Shown: positions 52,501 to 62,400 of the stretch, piece after piece
Layout: the number at the start of each line of letters is the position of its first letter
Position numbering within the stretch: the stretch's first letter is position 1
Source: Aurelia coerulea
Taxonomy: Eukaryota > Cnidaria > Scyphozoa > Semaeostomeae > Ulmaridae
Length of the DNA: 64,000 nucleotides
NCBI GenBank assembly: GCA_039566865.1
Contig: CM076958.1
Coordinates: 744,001-808,000, forward strand
Direction: 5' to 3'
Notes under the pieces: generated by a model
What the model was told of the DNA's origin: nothing
The model's input: only the letters and a program-made list of their open reading frames with translations
Database searches by the model: none
Made by a program: the position numbers and the translations under genes

Positions 52501-55500
52501 TAACAATACAGTTTCTTACAGTGCACTCTGTCACAACACAGTCTTGTTTTTTGCCTTTGTTCGCCCGCGTGCATCACTTTGCGAAGACGGTACTTTACAC
52601 GACCATAGAACTTTTCAAGCGAATCCCTGTCGGTATCATTGCTCTTGTTCGGTATAAGCATGTAGCTGTGAGGCACTTTCTTTTCCTGTATGCACATTTT
52701 TACATTGGGTGTATGACATGCTACATTCTTCATACACAATGGTTGGTTTTTAGGACACTTTTGCTGAGTGGTGATGTAGAAACGAATCCAGGTCCTGAAA
52801 CACTTGACTTCTGTACCTGGAATCTAAATAGTATTACCGCGCATGATTTTTTACGGGTCTCGCTTATGGAGGCTTACAACTCGGTTTACAATTATGACCT
52901 TATTGGCATTGTTGAAACCCACCTTGACAATACCGTTGATGAAGAAAAGCTGGCACTAAATGGCTACACGTTTATTAAAAATAACCATCCTCAAAATGTG
53001 AAAAGGGGTGGTGTCGGGCTCTATATCAAAGATTCCCTTCCTTCAAAAAATCGTACTGACTTGGTGACTCTTCCTGAATGTATTGTGTATGAAATTCAAT
53101 TAAATAGGAAAAAGTACTTCTATGCCGTTATCTATAGAAGTCCAAGTCAGGGTCCTGAGGAGTTCGATAACTTTACAATAGACTTTGAGTCGATGTTATC
53201 CAAAATGCATGCTGAAAATCCCTTCTGCGTTATCATTACGGGTGATTTCAACTGTAGATCAACTCAGTGGTGGGAAAATGATATCGAAAATAACGAAGGA
53301 AAACTATTCGAGCCAATAACAGCTGACAATGGTCTTCATCAGTTAATATCAGAACCAACCCATTTGATGGGTGAATCCAAGTCCTGTATTGATTTGATAT
53401 TTATTGATCAACCTAACCTCATTATTGAGTCTGGTGTTCATCCGTCACTTCACGAGCAGTGCCACCATCAAATTGTTTACGGTAAATTGTCTGTTTCAAA
53501 CATAGCACTACCTCCATACACCCGCAAGATTTGGCACTACGACAAAGCGGACTTTGTAGCCATTAGGAAAAGTATTGAAATGTTTGCTTGGCAAGAGCAA
53601 CTTGACAACATGACATGCCCTAATGAACAGGTAAAGCTGCTCAATGAAGTCCTTTTGAATATCTTTTCTAATTTTATTCCTAATAAAGTTAAAACAATTA
53701 GGCCTCGCCAAGCACCCTGGATAACGCAAGCAATCAAAAACTTTCTTAGGAAAAAAAATCGTGCATACAAAAGCTTCGTGAGGAATGGTAGGCCAGACGA
53801 CAAGCTCCAAGGTATACAAAAGATGATATCTGCATGCCCGAGACTGATTGAAGAAGCCAAGCGGAACTACTTCCTTAAGGCAGGCAAAACTTTGGCTAAT
53901 CATGGGACCAGTAGCAAAACCTATTGGACTTTGATAAACACTGTTCTAAACAAAGTTAAGATTCCCATGATACCACCTCTTCTAGAAAACGGGCTGTTTG
54001 TGACGGATTTGACTGAAAAGGCACAGATTTTCAATGATTATTTTATACTTCAGTGCACGACCATTGACACAGGTAGTGAAATTCCACAAGATACTCCAGT
54101 AACTACGACGCTGATAAGTGATTTTGTCATCTCTGAAGAAAAGATACTCAATATCATAAGATCCCTTAATCCTAATAAAGCACATGGTTGGGATGAAATA
54201 TCTGTGAGAATGATAAAGTTAAGCGATGTTTCATTAGTTCTCCCACTTAAAATATTATTCACAAATTGTTTGAGGCGTGGTTTATTTCCCGAAATATGGA
54301 AATATGCAAATGTAGTGCCGGTTCATAAGAAAAATGAAAAAAATCTGAAAGGGAATTACCGTCCTATTTCTCTGCTACCAATTTTTGGGAAAATACTTGA
54401 AAAACTCATATACGATTCTCTATACTCGCATCTTGTATCACATGAACTGCTTAACCCAAATCAATCAGGTTTTCGTTCAGGAGACTCGACAGTCAACCAG
54501 CTACTCTCAATAACACATACTATATTTAAAGCTTTCGACTGTAATCCTCCCCTTGATGTCCGTTCTGTGTATCTTGACATCTCTAAAGCATTTGATAGGG
54601 TGTGGCACGATGGTCTAATCTATAAATTAAAACGATGTGGTGTATCGGGACAACTTCTTTTCCTTATCCAAAGTTTTCTTAAGGATCGAAAGCAGAGAAC
54701 TGTACTGAATGGACAGAGTTCTAATTGGGGAGATATTTCAGCAGGGGTGCCTCAGGGCTCTATTCTGGGACCGTTATTTTTCCTTGTGTACATAAATGAT
54801 CTAGCCGTAGGTTTGAAATGTAATGTTAAGCTATTTGCTGATGATACATCATTGTTCACAGTGGTAGAAGATTCCAATACAGCAGCCAATGATATGAACC
54901 TTGACTTGGATTTGATAAGTCAGTGGGCTCACACTTGGAGAATGTCATTTAATCCTGATCCACAGAAACAAGCCGTTGAATTAACATTTTCAAGGAAGAA
55001 ACTTGAAATTGATCATCCTGTGATCCTTTTTAATAACATACCTGTGAAGAAAGTAGTTGAGCATAAACACTTAGGAATTATCCTGGACTCAAAGCTATGT
55101 TTCTCTGCTCATATCAAATCAGCTATCTCTAAAACAAGGAAAGGCATTGGTTTGCTGAAATATCTCTCAAAGTATCTGCCCAGGCATACTCTAAACGAAT
55201 TATATAAGCTCTACGTTCGACCCCACTTGGACTATGGTGATGTTATTTATCATATCCCTGCTAAGATATGTGACTTCAGTCAAAATATAGTTTTACCAAA
55301 TTTAATGGAAAAGCTAGAGTCTGTTCAGTATTCTGCTGCTTTGGCTGTAACAGGAACATGGAGGGGAACATCTCGAGAGAAGCTTTACACAGATCTAGGA
55401 TGGGAGTCATTAAGTTCCCGAAGATGGAGTAGACGCCTCACCTTGTTCTACAAGTTTGTAAATAATCTTAGTCCCGAGTATACAGTAGATCCAATTCCCC

Positions 55501-56444
55501 CTCTTCATCAGTCACAGTACCGTCTTCGTAACCAGGATGTCATTGGGCAATTAAAGGCAAGGACAGAAAAATTCAAGTCTAGCTTCTATCCCAACTGTTT
55601 ATCCGAATGGAATAAGCTTGAGCCTGAATTGAGACATGCACCTTCTGTTGCTGTTTTCAAGAAAAAGCTCTTGTCGATAATCCGCCCCCCTGCAAAATCT
55701 GTGTTTGGAATTCACGATCCAAAAGGATTATCCTATCTCACTCAACTCAGGGTAGGTCTCAGCAAATTGAATTTCCACAAATTCAAGCATAATTTTAGGG
55801 ATACCATAAACCCAATGTGCCCAACAAGCGATGGGATTGAGGATACGGAGCACTTTTTGTTGCTCTGCCCTTCATTTGATGTTCAACGACAAGATCTACT
55901 CGCTGAAATTGTTGAATTATTACGACCAGTCGTACAAATTGCCGATCTTTCAAATGATGCTTTGACCCAGCTTTTGTTATATGGTGACCACGACCTTTCT
56001 AATGACTTGAATAGAAGTATACTCGAATTGACTTTACGTTTTATCCACGAAACTGGTCGGTTTGATTGAGATCTTTTGCAACCTTAGTATTAAGCAACCA
56101 CCAAGTCCTTTAAAGTAAATGTTCTTTTTCCTTGTAAATTCTTTTTCACATCAGATTTCAGGTATTTTACCTATTACAACGAATGAGTTGCGCTTGCAAC
56201 ATCATCTAAGCCATCGAAACCCTGACCTGACATCTGATGTGGAACAGAATCCTAGTACATTATCCAATAGTTTTAATCGTTTGTAGTGTAGTTGTAGTTA
56301 GTTTAATGTTACGTGTCTCTTTACATTGGCCATGGGGTAGTCATTGTCTTTCGCTCCCCATGGTGTCGTACCTGTAGTGTTGTATAGTAATTAGAAAGGT
56401 ATAGTTAAACGTAAAACACTTTGTAAATATTCATATTTGAATAT

Positions 56445-56477
<33 letters not shown>

Positions 56478-59400
56478 AGCATTTTTATTCGAATGAATCG
56501 TAGCCCCCTCTCGACTAGTTTTCCCGTTTCCTTCCATTAATATCCTTTGTTCTATCCTTTGTTCAAAATCCTTTGTCCTTTGTTCTATCCTTTGTTCAAA
56601 ATCCTTTGTCCTTTGTTCTATCCTTTGTTCTATTATTTACTTTCAGACATGCTTACGACATCCAGAGTCCCCTCTGGCCTTAGGCAATCGCAGTGGTGTT
56701 TTTAAATGCATGCGAAGTGCAATGTCAACTTTACGGGAAATTGTGGAGGAAAATTCTTACGAGCCTCCCACTGAATCCTGTAGGGGACTTGGGATGGAGT
56801 TCAAAGATTTCGAGGTATATTTGTTTGCTTTCCGTTTCAGCATTTCGCAGCCTGACCTTAAAGGGGCTCCGTCGTCACAATGTAAACAAAGCGATGATTT
56901 TCGCAGTTTTTTGAAAGGTGATATTATACAGGATTTTCGTATTTTTTCAAAATGAAAGTTTCTGTTTGGGCATTAATCCTTGTACTTCACTAAGGAACAA
57001 ACCAAACATTCATATCTTCTACGATTGCTCGGATATAAGTGGATTTTTAACGGTCCCTTTTTTGTGGCTTGGGTGAAGCCACAAACAAACTGCAGAGAAC
57101 AATGGATGAATAATGGATAATCCCCGACACGTGCGAGTTTACGGATTTGTTTACTGTTTGACGACTGAGCCCCTTTAAAGTTGTAGTAGCCAGCTGGATT
57201 GTTTTAGCTGGAATCTTTTAAAAATATTGGATAATTGGTTAATGTATCCTTATTTAAGAATTTTGATATTGCATTTTGGAAACTAGTTATTTAACAAGCG
57301 AATTCGGTTGTGCAGCGAAGAACAATAGAGAAAGATACGATTTTATTTTACCATCCAATTTTTCTTGATATTTAATCGAAATATTTGGCACTTCAAATTG
57401 TTGACAAAATATTTATCATCCAAGATACATAAAAAAGTTATGCATAATAAATGGAATGGAAAGAATTGCCGTTTCAAAATATGTCAACAGGGTATTTTAC
57501 GTTACTATTCATGAACTGTAATTTCTTTTGTTTTTATAAATAGTTGGTCTTTATCTAGTTCTTGCAATAGAGCTATTTTTACAACCAACTTTAAAGACTT
57601 CTATAAAAATAATGATCATCATCATAATAATAGTAAAGGTCTACTCTCTTCCGCGAGGTTTCTTTGCTTTTCTTTATTAGTTCCGTAGTTCCGTGGCCCA
57701 TGGTTGCGTGGTCCGTAATTTTGCACGGACGGTCCTGGATGGAATTTTCTATTTCTCTCAAAATAGGTTGCTGTAGAAGTTTTATTTCAACGACCAGACG
57801 ATACAGAAGTTCGACCAGAAATACTACAAAAGATGAAAAAGATAATTAAAGATACAGAAAACTTAGTCAATACTGAATTCATCGCAAGTTCGAAGAAAAA
57901 TAGGATAGTTGCTTATTGCACGAATTTAGAAGATTTACAACAAGATCTGATGCAAGAATTTAAAATGTGTAATGATGTAAGTCTTCTTTTTGGTTTCCTT
58001 TATGGAGTAGACTGCGATTAAGAAATGTTTTGTGTATTCGATCCAGCCCCAAACCATTTTCATAAGTTGGATAGGGTGAAGTTGCGGCTTTTAGCGCCAA
58101 ACGCTGAGATCACAGAAGTAGGGGAGACCTAATCGAGTCCGTGACCCCTTGTCATGACGCTCAAGTGGTGGGGCTCTACCTGGGATTCAATCATAAATGG
58201 ATTCAACTCTGTCCGCCTGATGCCCTTGCTGCAAAGTCAGAAGAGGTGCCATGACAGCTTCAGATTATAACTCCCAGACAAAATAGGGACAAAATTATAA
58301 CTCTCAGGACTAGGCACAATCCAAAATTTTTTGCGAAAGTCAGACTCTGCTCCACTCAGTAATTCCTCCCCCCTTTTAACCCTATTTCACCCAAGTTAAT
58401 TTGTTGGCAGATAGATAATATTATTGCTGAAGATTGTGATTTCTTTGGCAGTAGAAATTACGTCTTTAGTCGCTAATCGCTTTGTGCTTGCATGTCAGTT
58501 AAAGACTCATTGCTAACCATGATCCTTTGTGGTGCCAAAATCGACTTTCAGAAGTTGTTTTTGGCCGAAATTCTCTTCGTCTTGCTTTTCATTCGGCGCT
58601 CAAAGAATCATGGTTGACATTGGGTCTTTAACGGAATAAATGTTGCCGAAAGATTGTTTTGGTCTTGCCGAATACATGTGTAATCTATTCACAAGATGTT
58701 CAGAAAGCAACGGTCGTGTACTACGTACAACTGATACCGATCTAAAATTGCCACTTTTAAAAACTAGCGCTGGTCAAAAGTCGTTCTCGTATCGAGGGGC
58801 CAGACTTTGGAACAGCTTGAGTAGGGAAACTAAAGTGGCACCCTCCCTCAGTGCCTTCAAACGGCTATCAAAAGACGAAATCAATGCACTGAGCCAGAGC
58901 TAATGTTTACTTTTGTTTTACTAAAAGATTGTATTAGGACTATTTTGTTATATCATATTATATCTATTAATTTGTTTTTAACACGTCAGTTTGGAAAACA
59001 GTATTTGTAGCGTATACTGAAACTTTTTACGTGTCTAAATATTATAAAATGGAAAAAATGAAAATGAATTTATTATTTTTGGTTATTATTAATTTTTATT
59101 ATCATTAATATCATTATTTATTCGTATTATTTATTATTTTCAGGAACCATTGAATGAAGAACTTCGACAATTATTAAGAAGAATCAACAAGATGTTGGAT
59201 GACATTAAAAGTGATGTAAGCTATGAAATTATTTCAAAAGTTTAAATCGATGAAGATTTCTTTCTCAGACTTCTCAGGATATTGGCAACGCAGATCGCTG
59301 GTTTGTTGGAAAGTGAGATCTTGCTCACCCAAATATTCTGTGCCTCTCTTTCAGCTCGTTAGGCTGAGATCGAGACTCTTAACGTGAATGAACGGAGATA

Positions 59401-62400
59401 AAGCGATCTAGTCTAAACATAGCACAAGATAATGACACGCACCACCGATGCTCCTATTGTTTTCATCGATCGAGAACATCAAATACAATAGGCTATATGT
59501 GCATTTACCCAGTCCCCTAGCTAACTAAGCTGCTTTTAACTCATGCATACATACATACATACATACATACATACATACATACATACATACCGGGTGTCCC
59601 AAAATGATGTATTATTGTTTGATTGCTTACATGTCTATAACCAATGAACCAATTTTCAAACACTTTGTTTTATTTGATTGCCTAAAGGGTAAATTGTATT
59701 TTAAGATGTTGGTTGTGGTTTTACCAGTTTTTGAAAATCGGTTCATCGGTTATGGACATACAGGCAATCAAACGATAATACATCATTTTGGGACACCCGG
59801 TACATACATACATACATACATACATACATACATACATACATACATACATCTATGATTTGTTAAAGGCACTGAGTCCGCATAAATAGCGCGTTCATGACCA
59901 ATTACCGCTTCTTTTCAATCATAAAACAAAAGTTGTGATTTAATCGCTATTGAAATGAAACCAAAGAAATTCCTGAGGATAATGCAAGGATTAAAAAGTC
60001 TTTGGTCTCCACTACTAATGACTTTAGCACAATTGTGCGATAACAAAGGGCCGTCAGCAGTTTGTCAGCATAGCGTTAAAGCTCAGCTATTTATATGGAC
60101 TCAATTCCTTTAACGCAGGTCGTAATCAAGGCAGCTTAAAAAGCTGATGTGGACCTGGAGCAACTCCGTTGATTTACTTTAAAGGGGATCGACACGACTT
60201 AATGGTCTCAGGCCACATCTATTTGTATCGGTCCAATGAGATGGCGGTTTGAAAGCGAGGCCAATCAAATGGCTTGTGATAAATTCTACTTTTAATCACG
60301 TGTATTATCAGTGTTAGTTCCCTTTAGAGAATTGCTAAAATATATTTTGAGCTTTTATACTCTTGCGTCTATCATGTGATGATGAATTTTTTACCCTGTA
60401 GTCTTTTGTTTCTTACAAATCTTGAAGCGTTGTCATCTTAAGATATATTTTCATTGGTATTTTTACTTTACTTTCAGTTGACTAGCATATCATTGGATCT
60501 GTTAACAGAGATTTTTGTTGATCAAGCATGGAAACCAAGTTTACAAAGATTGAAATCATCAGCTATTAGCGGAGATCCCGAATTCGTTGATGTTTATGGA
60601 CAAAAAATTACTGAAGATTCTAAGAAAATGAATGAGGTAGGATTCTCCTTTGGTAAAATGAAAACTGCTAAAAAGACTCTTGGAGGGACTTATAAGAGAG
60701 AGGGCTTGTTACAATTTCTTTACAAACCTTATCATCCATTGTCATCCACTACCATCAAATCAATGTTTCACAACACAACTATTTCAACACAAACGATTCA
60801 AACAAAGTTCCTTCCACATAGACTCCAATCTGTGGGCACGCCTCCCAGACACACGTGAAAAACACACAACCAGAGCGTACCTACAACTCATGCCTCTCAA
60901 GTAGGTTGACAGGCTTATTTTGAGTGCGTATTAGGACGAATCACCGAAATTTTAATTTGTACTTTTTAGAGTACGTAGGTTGTAGGATTTTAATTAACGT
61001 TGTTGGAATCAAGATAAAAGGTGTGAGTCAAATTCACAACTTTGATGTAGTAAAATTATTTTGATGTTGCAAAAATAAGTCATTCTCCTTCTTGATTTGT
61101 AGATTTCCAAATTGATATGCAACATTACGCAAAGTGAGCCAGTCGTTATTACTGCCAGAAAGATTGAAGAAAATATGGAAATATTCCTTCCCCAGGTGAC
61201 TCAAAATGTTATTGTTTTATCCGTCGCATATGTAATATTTAGAGTTTGGTCTACCTGTTGAATGTTGTAAATACCTTAGATATTGATTTTAGTTTAGTTT
61301 AGCATCGACTCCGAGTATGTAGCAGTCACTGTGTTTACGCCCTCTCGCCCGTCCCTTCTGGGAATATTACGGCATATATTTTAGTCTTAAACCGACCTAG
61401 AGCAGAAACTGGACATGCATGCCCGAAAATTTGTTACTTTGCGGCCTCCTAGCTCCCTGCAACAGATCCCGAAATTAGGCAACACTTGATAAATTCTTCC
61501 TTGGGCCTATAACTCCTGATTTCTCGTTTCAAAAGGCTTATGTATCCAAACATTTCCTCATATCAAAGAATAATAATTAGTTTAAAGAATAATTTTTAAA
61601 CTGGACACACGTGTTCCGAAAGGACTTAACAAGCAATTTTCCTTTTTATGATTGTATTTCCTCTTGCTCCTGAGCGTTCCATTTTCGCTCGTCTAATTCT
61701 TCCGTTACTTGCTCGATCCTAGCGTTCTATTAAACATTCTTTCTTTTTCTATAATCTTCGCTTCTACTAAGTTCCTTTACTACTGACGAAGGGCACGGCC
61801 CGATACGTTTAGTTTCGTTTTTCTATGGCGATAGAAGTTTAATTTTTGATGAGTAATCAGTTATTTTTGCTATTTCCTTATATCAGATTGCTTGATGACG
61901 TCATTTTACGCAGTTTCTGCTCTGTCTCTGAAACCCCGCTTTGGATCCGTAACAAAGTGTAATGGGTTGGCCTCCCGTTTACGCCGTTCCTGCTCTGTCT
62001 CTGAAACCCCGCTTTGGATCCGTAACAAAGTGTAATGGGTTGGCCTCCCGTTTACGCCGTTCCTGCTCTGTCTCTGAAACCCCGCTTTGGATCCGTAACA
62101 AAGTGTAATGGGTTGGCCTCCCGTTCTCGCCGTTCCTGCTAATCCTTAAAACTTTTGTTCCTTCTGCCTATAATTTAATTTTGTTCTGGAGCAGTGTAGC
62201 TGAAATTTAATGATTTCGCTTCTGTAATTTTACAAAGAATCATACGAGGGGACAATGGCAGAGACTTTCCCAAATATTGAAGGCGAAGCTATTGTTTCAG
62301 TGTAAAAGCATTGTCTATCTCCATTGTTTTCAAACAAGAGATATTGTTTATAAACAAATTTAGTTACATGACAAACATTTTACTCAACTCTACAGTACTC

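Larger units (their letters stand above)
52414..56471 (+). mobile_element. Full-length non-LTR retrotransposon with poly(A) tail in catulin intron 4
   Basis: The insertion runs from just after AAAGCTAGTCGC (52402-52413) to a 27-base A run (56445-56471). It is followed by AGCTAGTAGCA, so the flanks form a near-perfect target duplication of about 11-13 bp with one mismatch. It is sense to the host gene. The 5' UTR before the ATG is only about 29 bp. The 3' UTR is about 375 bp. The poly(A) end and the short flanking duplication fit target-primed reverse transcription by a Jockey/CR1-superfamily element. Confidence 0.9.

Noticed and set aside
61780..61815. GACGAAGGGCACGGCCCGATACG word
   Set aside because: Reminiscent of a motif seen in dispersed invertebrate repeats, but it is isolated here with no element borders, so it is not annotated.
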